A DNA stretch of 64,000 nt, from contig NZ_KB907253.1 in the NCBI RefSeq assembly GCF_000381905.1, positions 124,001-188,000 on the forward strand, written 5' to 3'. Shown here one piece after another: positions 16,686 to 26,304 of this stretch. Position numbers and translations under genes: made by a program. The notes below the pieces were generated by a model, which saw nothing but the letters and a program-made list of their open reading frames with translations, searched no databases and had not been told where the DNA came from. How positions within the stretch are numbered: the first letter of the stretch is position 1; every line of letters starts with the position of its first letter. This DNA comes from Paenibacillus fonticola DSM 21315. Its GTDB lineage: Bacteria > Bacillota > Bacilli > Paenibacillales > Paenibacillaceae.

Positions 16686-17666
16686 ATGGATCTTGATACA
16701 CGAATTACAGGCCCAGCCGTAATGAGCCGGAAAGCATTGCTTTGGAAGCGGTTTAAAAAGCAAAAAATCCTCCATCTCTTTGTTGGACTCGGTATGGTCT
16801 TTTTGCTTATTTTCTCCTATACGCCGATGTTCGGCATAATTATGGCGTTTAAGGAATATTCCATTTCCTCCGGCATTAAGGGGATTTTTACAAGCGATTG
16901 GGTTGGACTCAAACATTTCGACGAGTTCGTGAACGACTATCAGTTCAGCACTATTGTTCGGAATACGCTGGTCTTGAGCTTTCTTAAAGTCATTTTTGCT
17001 TTTCCGGCTCCAATATTGCTGGCGATTTTGTTAAACGAGGCTAAAAATATCCGGTTTAAGCGGATTGTCCAAACCGTTAGCTATTTACCGCATTTTATCT
17101 CGTGGGTTGTTGTCGTTGGCATCGCCTTCTCTTTTCTGTCCGCCGATATCGGACTTGTGAACAAAGCGCTAATGACTCTAGGCATCATTGACAAACCGCT
17201 CGATATCCTTACGAACCCTAATTATTTCTGGGGGCTGGCTGTCGGAAGTGCCGTGTGGAAGGAGATGGGCTGGTGGACGATCATTTTCCTGGCAGCTATC
17301 GCTGGGATCGATCCAACCCTGTACGAGGCAGCGCAAATTGACGGTGCCGGAAGGCTGGCGCGCATTCGTCATATAACGTTTCAAGGTATGAAAGGGACGA
17401 TCGTCGTGGTGCTGATCCTCACAATTGGAAGCATCCTGGGCGGAGGATTGGTAGGCTCAAATTTCGAACAGGCTTACTTGTTCGGGAACAGCATTAACAA
17501 TCCGACCTCGGAGATCGTGCAGACTTACGCATTTAAGGTCGGCTTAAGGGACGGCCGGTTCTCTTATGCGGCGGCTATTGACTTGATCCAGTCCGTTATC
17601 TCGGTCGTGCTGATCTTCTCCAGCAATTTCATCGCCAAGCGTACGTCGGGATCAAGCTTATTCTAG
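16686..17666 (+). CDS. lplB: ABC sugar permease, LplB type
   Basis: A 326-residue inner-membrane permease with six membrane segments. The cytoplasmic EAA loop reads EAAQIDGAGRLARIRHITFQ; its end (FQGMKG) departs from the usual LPxxxP. The N-terminus is longer than in MalF-type proteins and typical of LplB. ATG at 16686 has GGAGGG 7 bases upstream. It is the first gene of the importer operon, and the second permease follows 17 bases later. The ATPase is not encoded here. The gene symbol reflects family similarity, not a proven substrate. Confidence 0.9.
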   Translation: MDLDTRITGPAVMSRKALLWKRFKKQKILHLFVGLGMVFLLIFSYTPMFGIIMAFKEYSISSGIKGIFTSDWVGLKHFDEFVNDYQFSTIVRNTLVLSFLKVIFAFPAPILLAILLNEAKNIRFKRIVQTVSYLPHFISWVVVVGIAFSFLSADIGLVNKALMTLGIIDKPLDILTNPNYFWGLAVGSAVWKEMGWWTIIFLAAIAGIDPTLYEAAQIDGAGRLARIRHITFQGMKGTIVVVLILTIGSILGGGLVGSNFEQAYLFGNSINNPTSEIVQTYAFKVGLRDGRFSYAAAIDLIQSVISVVLIFSSNFIAKRTSGSSLF

Positions 17667-17683
17667 GAAAGGAGAGGCCGGTA

Positions 17684-18565
17684 ATGACGCTAAGTCAACG
17701 ACAAAAGGACCGGATTATGGATACATTGATCACAGTCATATTATTCGTAATCATGTTGTCTATGTTTTATCCGTTCTATTACGTTCTGATCCTCTCGCTC
17801 AACAAGGGGACCGATTCGCTTCTTGGGGGGATATATTTATGGCCCCGAACCTTCACGTTGGAGAACTATACCCAGTTTCTGAGTGACCCGCACTGGTATC
17901 AAGCTTTTCTGGTGACTATTTTAAGGACGGTAACGGGAACTGTGCTGGGTGTCCTATTAACCTGCCTTGTTGCTTACGGACTCTCGCACCGCAACCTGCT
18001 GTTCCATAAAACGTATTTCACGATCATCATTTTTGCGATGTACTTCTCGGGGGGGCTGATCCCTTACTATGTGGTGCTGCGTTCGATCGGGCTGCTCAAT
18101 ACGTTTGGTGTTTATATCATACCTTCCATGTTAAGCACCTTTTTTTTACTGATCGCCATCTCGTTCTTTCGTGAAATTCCAGGGGAACTGAAGGAATCCG
18201 CGCACATGGACGGAGCGAACGAGCTCGTCATTTTCTACCGGGTTATTCTTCCCGTCTCGATGCCGCTAATCGCTACCATGGCGCTTTTTATGGGGGTTGG
18301 CCAATGGAATTCCTGGCTGGACTCCGCTTACTTCGTCCAATCGGAAAGTTTAAGGACGCTTGCGTTCCGGATGATGGAAGTCATCAATAAGAGCAATGCA
18401 CCGATGGACGCGATCGCCGTTGCGAACAGCGCGTCGGCAGGCGTCACGAGCTATTCGCTTCAAGTCGCGGCCATGGTTATTTCCATTGCACCCATTGTGT
18501 GCGTATACCCGTTCCTGCAAAAATATTTCATTCAAGGAATCATGCTAGGTTCCGTAAAAGGTTGA
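17684..18565 (+). CDS. lplC: ABC sugar permease, LplC type
   Basis: A 293-residue inner-membrane permease, partner of the preceding gene product. It has six membrane segments, the EAA loop ESAHMDGANELVIFYRVILP, and the typical end LQKYFIQGIMLGSVKG. ATG at 17684 follows AAAGGAGAGG. It is followed by an AT-rich inverted repeat and the binding-protein gene. The order permease, permease, binding protein differs from the other two importers in the window, where the binding protein comes first. Confidence 0.9.
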   Translation: MTLSQRQKDRIMDTLITVILFVIMLSMFYPFYYVLILSLNKGTDSLLGGIYLWPRTFTLENYTQFLSDPHWYQAFLVTILRTVTGTVLGVLLTCLVAYGLSHRNLLFHKTYFTIIIFAMYFSGGLIPYYVVLRSIGLLNTFGVYIIPSMLSTFFLLIAISFFREIPGELKESAHMDGANELVIFYRVILPVSMPLIATMALFMGVGQWNSWLDSAYFVQSESLRTLAFRMMEVINKSNAPMDAIAVANSASAGVTSYSLQVAAMVISIAPIVCVYPFLQKYFIQGIMLGSVKG

Positions 18566-18577
18566 TCAATTCCCATG

Positions 18578-18601
18578 ATATTAAAGTGATTACTTTAATA
18601 T
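18578..18601 (+). promoter_or_regulatory. AT-rich 10-bp inverted repeat before the binding-protein gene
   Basis: ATATTAAAGT and ACTTTAATAT are perfectly complementary around a GATT loop. The element starts 12 bases after the lplC-type stop and ends 28 bases before the binding-protein start. It may be an operator or a transcript stem-loop separating expression of the binding protein from that of the permeases. It is not followed by a T-run. Confidence 0.45.
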
Positions 18602-18629
18602 AAAACATTATCATCCATGGAGGGGTTAT

Positions 18630-20195
18630 ATGAAGAGAAAGAGGAGTAAGAAGGTATTGCTGTTATCGCTGATTGTTGTGCTCGTGCTGACATTGCTGTC
18701 GGCATGCGGCAAGGACAATACGGGTCAGAAGGAAAGCGCTGGAACCGGAAATAAAGAACTGGGGAAGAGCGGAGAGATTAAGGAGCTCTCGTTGTTTATC
18801 GATGCGCCTTGGTATCCGGTTAAGGAATGGAAGGGACCGGTGGCAGAGAAAATTACGGAAAAAACCGGTGTCAAACTGAAAGTTACTATCGCAACGGATG
18901 ATAAGCAGCTTCCGTTAATGATTTCCTCCGGAGATCTTCCGGACCTTGTCTTCACCTACGCCAACATTGATCGAATGTCGGACTCGAGGCTGTCCTATCC
19001 CTGGAATGAGCTGATTGAGGAATATGCGCCGGATTTCAAAATCGATAAGACGAGAATTGCAATTCATACGATGGATGACGGCAATTTCTATACCGTCCGA
19101 AATTCCTTTGCGACACACGAGGAGATGAGCCAAAACAAATACGCGATTGGCAGTGACGGCAATCCCGGCATTGCTGTACGGGAAGATATCCTGGAGGAAC
19201 TCGGCAATCCGCCAATAAATTCGGTGGAAGATTTCGCGAAGGTTCTAGGCATGGTCAAAGAAAAGTACCCTGATATGATTCCTCTTACTATGGATAAAGA
19301 TTGGATTGAGCAATATTTTCTGCAGCAGTTAGGCGTTGAAGCTCTGTTAGATGGCTGGTACGAGCGAGATGGAAAAGTGGATTATGCCATTAAACAGCCA
19401 GAGATGCTGGAATTTTTCAAGTTTATGAATAGCCTGTATCGCAACGGGTATATTTTGGCAGAAAATTTTGCTTACACGAACGATCAGATTGACGATCAAT
19501 ACGCGACTAGCGGGAAGGCGTTCGCTCACAGCCATACAGTCAGCACGGCAGACACGGACAACATCAAAATTAAAAATAACGGAGAATCATTCACGTTCAA
19601 AATGCTGCCCAGCGGTTTGTCTGATGAAGCGAAGGTGGTCAGTACAGGGCTTGGCTTCGCCGGTACGTTTATCACCAAGAAAAACAAGGACCCTGAAGCT
19701 TCCATCAAATTCATTGAATACCTGGCAAGTGATGAAGGCAGAAAACTGACTATGTTTGGTGTCGAGGGCGAGCATTGGACATGGAACGAAGAAGGGTATC
19801 CGGATCTGAAATACGATCCGTCCGACGCCGATTTCATTAACAGCAACGGCATCAAGTGGTGGTATCTATACAACGATGGAGTCATGGAAGGCATGCAGGG
19901 ATACGTTCCTGGCACGCAGAAGACACAGGCTTTAATGGAAAGGAAAGAAATCACGGTCTATAAGCCGGAGATCGGCTTGATCCAGACGCAACCGGATAGC
20001 CAAGAGAAGACAATCAAGACTAAGATTGACGAGATGATCAAAAATGAGAAGGTTAAAATCTACTTGGCGAAATCGGAAGAGGAAGCCGTTGCGAACTACG
20101 AGAACATGGTGAAGACCGCCGAGAAGATGGAGTTGCAGAAGCTGGTCGATTGGGCAAACGCAACATATCAGAAGAAGAAGGGACTGTTTGAATAA
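18630..20195 (+). CDS. lplA: ABC importer solute-binding lipoprotein, LplA type
   Basis: A 521-residue lipoprotein with a strongly basic start (MKRKRSKK), a hydrophobic core and the lipobox LLSAC, so Cys26 is the lipid anchor. The mature domain is a large family-1 sugar-binding protein of the kind paired with LplB/LplC. It captures an oligosaccharide outside the cell for the permeases encoded just upstream. ATG at 18630 follows GGAGGGG. A very stable stem-loop begins 10 bases after the stop. The neighbouring GH43, GH127, GH95 and GH31 enzymes suggest a ligand rich in arabinofuranose, fucose or galactose, and xylose side chains. Confidence 0.9.
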   Translation: MKRKRSKKVLLLSLIVVLVLTLLSACGKDNTGQKESAGTGNKELGKSGEIKELSLFIDAPWYPVKEWKGPVAEKITEKTGVKLKVTIATDDKQLPLMISSGDLPDLVFTYANIDRMSDSRLSYPWNELIEEYAPDFKIDKTRIAIHTMDDGNFYTVRNSFATHEEMSQNKYAIGSDGNPGIAVREDILEELGNPPINSVEDFAKVLGMVKEKYPDMIPLTMDKDWIEQYFLQQLGVEALLDGWYERDGKVDYAIKQPEMLEFFKFMNSLYRNGYILAENFAYTNDQIDDQYATSGKAFAHSHTVSTADTDNIKIKNNGESFTFKMLPSGLSDEAKVVSTGLGFAGTFITKKNKDPEASIKFIEYLASDEGRKLTMFGVEGEHWTWNEEGYPDLKYDPSDADFINSNGIKWWYLYNDGVMEGMQGYVPGTQKTQALMERKEITVYKPEIGLIQTQPDSQEKTIKTKIDEMIKNEKVKIYLAKSEEEAVANYENMVKTAEKMELQKLVDWANATYQKKKGLFE

Positions 20196-20204
20196 GTGGG
20201 ATAA

Positions 20205-20235
20205 TCCGGTAGAGACGCCCTGCGTCTTTACCGGA
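20205..20235 (+). promoter_or_regulatory. Very stable stem-loop after the binding-protein gene
   Basis: Arms TCCGGTAGAGACGC (20205-20218) and GCGTCTTTACCGGA (20222-20235) form a 14-bp stem with one G-T pair and a 3-base loop. Only a short, mixed CTTTGCTTA follows, so it could be a weak terminator or a 3'-end stabiliser. It lies between the binding protein and the GH43 gene and could limit read-through into the hydrolase. Confidence 0.7.
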
Positions 20236-20280
20236 CTTTGCTTATAGTATGCAGTTCTTTAGAAATCGAGAGGACAAGGA

Positions 20281-21720
20281 GTGAACATCATTAATATGAC
20301 AAAACAAGGGTTAAATCCTTACCTTCCATCATGGGAATACATTCCTGATGGAGAACCGTATGTTTTTAACGGCAGAGTTTATGTTTATGGCTCGCATGAT
20401 CGATATAACGGACATGCTTTTTGTTTAAACGACTATGTATGCTGGTCAGCACCCGCAGCGGATTTGGCTGACTGGCGGTATGAAGGTGTGATCTACAAAA
20501 AAACAGATGATCCGCTTAATCCGGATGGCAGCATGTGTCTGTATGCACCGGATGTCACAGTTGGACCGGATGGGAGGTATTATCTGTATTATGTTCTTGA
20601 CAAGGTTCCCATTGTTTCGGTTGCTGTCTGTGATTCTCCGGCTGGCAAATATGAGTTCTACGGCTACGTTCGATATCCCAATGGAATACGTCTGGGAGAA
20701 AGAGAGGGCGATGAGCCTCAATTTGATCCGGCCGTGATGACAGAAGAGGGACGAACTTATCTGTATACCGGCTTTTGTGCCATCGGAGACAAATCACGAA
20801 AAGGTGCCATGGCTACGGTGCTTGGTCCAGATATGCTCACCATTGTGGAAGAACCGGTGTTTGTTGCGCCAAGTGAACCGTACAGCAAGGGCAGCGGGTT
20901 TGAAGGACATGAGTTTTTCGAGGCGCCATCCATCAGGAAGCGAGGCGATACTTATTACCTGATCTATTCGTCGGTTGTCATGCATGAATTGTGCTACGCG
21001 ACTAGCCAATTTCCGACGAGAGGCTTCGTATACCAGGGGGTCATTGTAAGCAATAATGATCTTCATATTGATTCCTATAAACCGGCTGAAAAACCTATGT
21101 ATTATGGTGGAAATAACCATGGCAGCGCCGTTGAAATTAATGGGCAGTGGTATATTTTTTACCATAGACATACCAACGGTACAGCTTTCAATCGGCAGGG
21201 CTGTATCGAACAGATTTCATTTCTGGAGGACGGAACGATTCCTCAGGTGGAGATGACCTCCTGTGGTTCGAATGGAGGACCGCTCGCAGGGCGCGGAGAA
21301 TATCCTGCATATCTGGCCTGTAATCTGTTCTGTAAAGACGATGAGCTGTATACAGGAGGTTTTGGCGCTTCAGGGGCATGGATGGATAGCCGTTTTCCGA
21401 AAATAACCCAGGATGGAAAAGACGGAGATGAGGAAATCGGATACATTGCCAATATGACGGATTCAGCTACAGCTGGATTCAAATACTTTCAATGCAGTGG
21501 AATCCGGAAGGTTACAATCAAAGTGCGCGGGTATTGCAGTGGTGCCTTTGAAGTAAAAACGGCATGGGATGGTCCGGTTCTCGGAAGGATCCCGGTTGGC
21601 TTCACGAATATATGGAAAGAGTACTCTGCCGAATTGGTCATTCCCGATGGCATCCAAGCATTATATTTTACGTATACGGGCATGGGAGGCGCAAGCCTGG
21701 CTTCGTTTACATTGGAATAA
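20281..21720 (+). CDS. Glycoside hydrolase family 43 (alpha-L-arabinofuranosidase/beta-xylosidase type)
   Basis: A 479-residue cytoplasmic GH43 enzyme. The five-blade propeller begins with NPYLPSWEYIPDGEPYVF, where D23 is the probable general base. D91 in YAPDVTV and E214 in FFEAPSI are the likely pKa-modulating residue and general acid. The last 130 residues form a beta-sandwich that resembles a carbohydrate-binding module. The start is GTG at 20281 after GAGAGGACAAGGA; ATG at 20296 is an alternative. No signal peptide was seen. Its place after an importer and before GH127 favours arabinofuranosidase activity, but xylosidase is possible. Confidence 0.87.
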   Translation: MNIINMTKQGLNPYLPSWEYIPDGEPYVFNGRVYVYGSHDRYNGHAFCLNDYVCWSAPAADLADWRYEGVIYKKTDDPLNPDGSMCLYAPDVTVGPDGRYYLYYVLDKVPIVSVAVCDSPAGKYEFYGYVRYPNGIRLGEREGDEPQFDPAVMTEEGRTYLYTGFCAIGDKSRKGAMATVLGPDMLTIVEEPVFVAPSEPYSKGSGFEGHEFFEAPSIRKRGDTYYLIYSSVVMHELCYATSQFPTRGFVYQGVIVSNNDLHIDSYKPAEKPMYYGGNNHGSAVEINGQWYIFYHRHTNGTAFNRQGCIEQISFLEDGTIPQVEMTSCGSNGGPLAGRGEYPAYLACNLFCKDDELYTGGFGASGAWMDSRFPKITQDGKDGDEEIGYIANMTDSATAGFKYFQCSGIRKVTIKVRGYCSGAFEVKTAWDGPVLGRIPVGFTNIWKEYSAELVIPDGIQALYFTYTGMGGASLASFTLE

Positions 21721-21824
21721 GGTAAGGGCGAATAATCGCCTAGGGACGTTCGCACATCTACCAGATATTGTCGGCTCATGGTAAGGTAACAATATATGTT
21801 CTAGTAAGCGAAGGGAGAATGGCT

Positions 21825-23588
21825 ATGAGCATCATGCGTAAGATCATTCTGGGATATGTGATTCTCATCCTTATCCCGGTCATCGCCTTCGGTTACCATT
21901 ACTATCTGCAAATCTACGGTAATCTGACGAAACAATTCGTAGAAAGCCGGCAGAAAATTCTGGAGCAGGCCTATGCGAACATGAAAACGGATTTCGCCCG
22001 AATCCAGTCAGTGCACCGGATGCTGCAATACAATCCGTACATTACCGATTATCTGGATGGTGTATATCAGTCCGATGCAGAAAGCGTCTATGCGTTTATT
22101 CGCTACATCCGGCCGTTATATGCTCAATCCTTGTTTGTTCATCCGGAGATCGAGTCTCTCGTTATCTACAAGATGAAGGACGAGGCCTTCCCCATAACGG
22201 AGCATTTCATGGATTGGGAACTGCTTGACCCGCAAATGGAGGAAGTTGTCCGGTCTTTAAAGCCCGGCCGTGGCGTCTGGGTTCGTGCCGATTCTGAGGT
22301 GACGGACCCGGATTTGATTTATTACCAGTATATTTACAACACCCAAATCACAGAACAAATTGGACTTCTCGAAATACGAGTCAGCAGCAGCCTGATCAAG
22401 AAATTCTACGAGGCCGCAGGGGTAGAAGGAAATTGGAAGGCCTTCCTTCTGTCTGAGCAGGGCCAGCCTTTGATTGCCAACGAGGCGGGGGGAGAACCTG
22501 GTGAGAAGACGCTGCGGGGACTGCAATTGCAGGGGAATACATTTTTTATTGATCGAAAGGCTATTGTGAATCAGTTGGATCTCGAGGAGCTCGGCGTTCG
22601 CGTAATCGTGACCGGGCAGGTTGGAGATGTATTCCATTCCATCAAGCAGAGAGAGGTCGTCCTGGTGACGATCATCGTCCTGCTATTGGTGGGATTATCC
22701 ATTGTATATTATGTATTGGCCTCCACCATCACGAAGCGTATCCTTAGGCTAGCCAGACATATGCGTACTTTAAACGATGACAATCTGAGACAGCACATCA
22801 TCAAAAACGACAGGCTGAACGAAAAAGACGAAATCGGTTTCTTGACCACAACTTACAATTCAATGATCCAGCGAATGGATGAACTGATCAACAATGTTCA
22901 TCGCGCCGAGCTGCGAAACAAAGAAGCCGCTTACAAAGTGCTGCAGGCCCAGATTAAGCCGCATTTTCTTTATAATACACTCGAAACGATCCGAATGGTG
23001 GCTGAATCCAACAACGACAAGGAAGTCGCCGATATTTCCTTCTGGTTCGGAAAGCTGATGCGCTACAGCCTTTCGTCAGAGCAGGATGAAACTGTTCTTG
23101 CAAGAGAGATCGAAATGATCACCTTCTATCTCAACATTCATAAGATGAGGCTTCAAAGCAGACTGACCTATGAAATTGACGTTGCCGCCGATGCGGAATG
23201 CATAGATTGCCCCCGCTTTATACTGCAGCCGCTCATTGAGAACAGTATTATACATGGCGTATCTGCCGTTATCCGTCCTGTTCATATTCGTCTTCAGGCC
23301 GTGGAGTCAGAACAGGAAATCCGAATCACCGTTTCTGACAATGGAAACGGCATCCCCCCGGAGAAGCTTCTTGCCATACAATCGCGGCTTTTGGGACACG
23401 CTGGGGCAAGGGAGGCAGAATCTGAAGGCGGTGTAGGGCTAATTAATGTTAACGAAAGGATTAAAGCCTACTTCGGCGGAGCATCCCGGTTGGAGATTAC
23501 AAGCGAACAGGGCATGGGAACGTGCCTATGTATCATCATCATGAAAAGGATGGAAGTTGACGATGAGGGTATTGATTGTGGACGATGA
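21825..23588 (+). CDS. YesM-type sensor histidine kinase
   Basis: A 587-residue membrane sensor kinase. The first membrane segment is at about residues 5-25 and the second just after 280 (VVLVTIIVLLLVGLSIVYYVLA), with an extracellular sensing region between them. A HAMP domain (TKRILRLARHMRTLND) follows, then the His_kinase motif QIKPHFLYNTLE with H380. ATP-site motifs are VSDNGNGIPPEKL and GVGLINVNERI. ATG at 21825 lies 7 bases after AAGGGAG; ATG at 21819 is too close. It overlaps the regulator gene by 26 bases and probably senses the substrate of the LplBCA importer. Confidence 0.92.
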   Translation: MSIMRKIILGYVILILIPVIAFGYHYYLQIYGNLTKQFVESRQKILEQAYANMKTDFARIQSVHRMLQYNPYITDYLDGVYQSDAESVYAFIRYIRPLYAQSLFVHPEIESLVIYKMKDEAFPITEHFMDWELLDPQMEEVVRSLKPGRGVWVRADSEVTDPDLIYYQYIYNTQITEQIGLLEIRVSSSLIKKFYEAAGVEGNWKAFLLSEQGQPLIANEAGGEPGEKTLRGLQLQGNTFFIDRKAIVNQLDLEELGVRVIVTGQVGDVFHSIKQREVVLVTIIVLLLVGLSIVYYVLASTITKRILRLARHMRTLNDDNLRQHIIKNDRLNEKDEIGFLTTTYNSMIQRMDELINNVHRAELRNKEAAYKVLQAQIKPHFLYNTLETIRMVAESNNDKEVADISFWFGKLMRYSLSSEQDETVLAREIEMITFYLNIHKMRLQSRLTYEIDVAADAECIDCPRFILQPLIENSIIHGVSAVIRPVHIRLQAVESEQEIRITVSDNGNGIPPEKLLAIQSRLLGHAGAREAESEGGVGLINVNERIKAYFGGASRLEITSEQGMGTCLCIIIMKRMEVDDEGIDCGR

Positions 23589-24291
23589 ACCGTTAATCCT
23601 GAATGGTTTGGTAAAGGTTGTAAGGGAAGTCGCCCCTGTAGGAACCGAACTTCGTGAAGCATCGAATGCTTTTGAGGCACTTGAAACCATGAAGGACTAT
23701 ATGCCGGATATTACAATCACGGACCTCAATATGCCCGAGAAGAACGGATTCGAGCTCATCGGGGAAGCTAGGCTGGGTGGATGGTGTGACCGGTTTATCA
23801 TCCTGACTGGCTATGATGAGTTTGAGTATGTTCGCAGAGCGCTGCGTGCCGGCGTGGTTGACTATTTGCTAAAGCCGATCGATAAGGATGAAATCGCTTT
23901 ACTGCTCGAAAGTATCAAAGAAGAGCTGCCGTCTGTATGTGAATCGGAATACAACCGGCATGCACGGCGTATTCTCACTTACATGCAAGCCAACTTCCGG
24001 AAGGATCTTTCCTTGGATCATCTTGCTGACTTGATGAATCTTCATCCGAATTACATCTGCAGTTTGTTTAAGAAGGAAACAGGCGACACCTTCGTAAACT
24101 ACCTGAATGCCATGCGGATTCAGGAGGCACAGAAGCTGCTGATGACGCAGAGCGATCTTCCCGTCAGTGCGATTGGGCAGCAGGTCGGCTATGACAATAA
24201 GCATTATTTTACAAAAGTATTCAAGAAATATACGGGCACCACGCCAGGCGCTTACCGGAATAGCGGGCAGGCGGAGGAAGAACAAGCGTGA
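23563..24291 (+). CDS. Compact YesN-type response regulator
   Basis: A 242-residue response regulator. The receiver has the acidic pocket VDDE, D54 (TITDLNMP) and the lysine in LLKPID, and is joined almost directly to an AraC-type double HTH (LADLMNLHPNYICSLFKKETG, AIGQQVGYDNKHYFTKVFKK). The two other YesN proteins here have 528 and 531 residues; this one lacks the long middle region. ATG at 23563 overlaps the end of the kinase gene, which implies coupled translation. It should regulate the surrounding hydrolase and importer genes. Confidence 0.92.
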   Translation: MRVLIVDDEPLILNGLVKVVREVAPVGTELREASNAFEALETMKDYMPDITITDLNMPEKNGFELIGEARLGGWCDRFIILTGYDEFEYVRRALRAGVVDYLLKPIDKDEIALLLESIKEELPSVCESEYNRHARRILTYMQANFRKDLSLDHLADLMNLHPNYICSLFKKETGDTFVNYLNAMRIQEAQKLLMTQSDLPVSAIGQQVGYDNKHYFTKVFKKYTGTTPGAYRNSGQAEEEQA

Positions 24292-24316
24292 AACGAGGCA
24301 AGAATTCATCCGCAAC

Positions 24317-26194
24317 ATGGGGAAAACATCCCAGCCAGCTTTCAATGGGCAGAATATCGTTGGAATTGAGGTGTCCGGTTTGTTTACCAACTTTGGCTTA
24401 GATGAAGTAAGGCTGACCGATAAATACTTTGCGTTCCGCAGACAACTCGTCAAAAAGTATATTCATGAGTTTGATATTAACCGACTTATGCATACGTTTA
24501 AAATCAATGCGGGGATTCCATCCCGTGCGGAGCCTTTGGGCGGTTGGGAAGATGCAAGGTGTGGTCTCAGAGGACATTTTGCAGGGCATTTTCTGTCTGC
24601 CTGTTCTAAATTTGCATTTGCTGATCAGGATGATTTGTTGCAGGCAAAAGCAAATGAGATCGTTAATATAATGGAATTATGCGCAAAGCCAAACGGATAT
24701 TTAAGTGCATTTGAAGAAGAAAAACTGGATGTTCTGGAATCCGAAGAAAACAGGAGTGTATGGGCGCCCTACTATACCCTGCATAAAATTATTCAGGGTC
24801 TGGTTGATTGTTATATTTATCTTCGCAACTCCAAATCGCTGGAACTTGCCGTAAAGCTAGCCTATTACATTCACAGGCGCTTTGAGGAGCTGTCCTTCTG
24901 GAAAATCGATGGTATTCTCCGTTGTACAAAGGTTAATCCGGCGAATGAGTTTGGAGGTATTGGTGACGCCCTCTACACCTTGTATGGCATAACAGGTGAT
25001 GACATAATCCTTGAGCTGGCCCATATTTTTGACAGAGATTATTTAATTGATTATCTGGCGGACGGTAAGGACGTACTTGAGAATCTTCACGCCAACACGC
25101 ATCTTCCTATGATTATTGCTGCGATGCACCGGTATGACATTAGCGGGGAGGAAAAATATAAGACAGCGGCCTTGAATTTTTACAATTTTTTGCTGGGCAG
25201 AACTTTTGCGAATGGCAACAATAGCTCAAAAGCTGCTGCTTACATCAAGGGAGGAGTTTCCGAAAAGTCAGAACACTGGGGAGGCTATGGAAAACTGGAA
25301 GATGCGTTGACAGGCGGCGAAAGCGAGAGCTGTTGCGCACATAACACAGAGAGAATCCTTGAGCGGCTGTTTCAATGGAACTGTTCCGTGGAATATCTGG
25401 ATCATTTGGAAATTCTGAAGTATAACGCCATATTAAATAGCGCAAGCGATAAGTCGGGGCTCTCGCAGTATCATCAACCGATGGGAAGCCGTGCGGCCAA
25501 AAAGTTCAGTAGTCTATATGACTCCTTCTGGTGCTGTACTGCCTCCGGTATCGAGGCGATGAGCGAGCTGCAAAAAAACATCTGGTTTCATTGCGGGGAC
25601 ACTTTACTGCTTAATGCTTTTATATCGTCAACGGTAGTGTGGGAGGAGAAAAACGCCAAAATCACTCAGCATACAGAATTCCCCGATGCACTTGTGTCTA
25701 CGCTCGTAGTTAATGTGGGCGAGGCGGAAGAGTTTAGAATAATGTTCAAGGAAAAAGCTGTCAAGGCTGTGAAAATCAACGCCGTTCCTGTCGATCTTAA
25801 GAAAGAAAACGGGTATATCGTTATTCACCGTGTTTTTTATGATCAGGATACGATCGAAATTGAAATCGATGCTTCCCTCCATTTGGTACCGCTCCAAGGC
25901 TCAGAACGTCTGGCGGCGGTCATGTATGGAAGTATACTGCTGGCGAAGCTTGGACAAGATTCGTTGTTGCAGGACATTTCAAATCATACTATCCATGAAA
26001 AATTCGTTAGACGCCCGCAGGATAGATTGGAATTTGTTGTGGATAGTCTTCAAGGTAATCAGGCCAGATTCATACCGCTATTTAGAGTAGAGGAGGAACA
26101 ATATACCGTTTACTTGGATTTAAAAGGAGATTCGTTGCAGAATAGCTGCTTCTCCTTTGCCAAGGATGGCAGCTCGGCGTATGAAGAAGCATAA
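24317..26194 (+). CDS. Glycoside hydrolase family 127 (beta-L-arabinofuranosidase)
   Basis: A 625-residue cytoplasmic enzyme of the former DUF1680 family. The (alpha/alpha)6 barrel is followed by beta-sandwich domains. The metal and catalytic cluster of HypBA1-type enzymes is present: E337 and C339 in GGESESCCAHNTERI and the pair C406-C407 in DSFWCCTASG. Length fits the family. ATG at 24317 is the first plausible start; its ribosome binding site is weak, so translation may be coupled to the regulator gene ending 25 bases upstream. It likely removes beta-linked arabinofuranose units, complementing the GH43 enzyme. Confidence 0.88.
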   Translation: MGKTSQPAFNGQNIVGIEVSGLFTNFGLDEVRLTDKYFAFRRQLVKKYIHEFDINRLMHTFKINAGIPSRAEPLGGWEDARCGLRGHFAGHFLSACSKFAFADQDDLLQAKANEIVNIMELCAKPNGYLSAFEEEKLDVLESEENRSVWAPYYTLHKIIQGLVDCYIYLRNSKSLELAVKLAYYIHRRFEELSFWKIDGILRCTKVNPANEFGGIGDALYTLYGITGDDIILELAHIFDRDYLIDYLADGKDVLENLHANTHLPMIIAAMHRYDISGEEKYKTAALNFYNFLLGRTFANGNNSSKAAAYIKGGVSEKSEHWGGYGKLEDALTGGESESCCAHNTERILERLFQWNCSVEYLDHLEILKYNAILNSASDKSGLSQYHQPMGSRAAKKFSSLYDSFWCCTASGIEAMSELQKNIWFHCGDTLLLNAFISSTVVWEEKNAKITQHTEFPDALVSTLVVNVGEAEEFRIMFKEKAVKAVKINAVPVDLKKENGYIVIHRVFYDQDTIEIEIDASLHLVPLQGSERLAAVMYGSILLAKLGQDSLLQDISNHTIHEKFVRRPQDRLEFVVDSLQGNQARFIPLFRVEEEQYTVYLDLKGDSLQNSCFSFAKDGSSAYEEA

Positions 26195-26304
26195 ATGCGT
26201 TTGCGGCTGGTTAATTCCTGAATCTCCATTGATTCTGGCTTGGATATGGACCGGCAGCTTCGAAATATTATTGCAATCATAAGTTAGCAGATTGGAGGAG
26301 AAGC

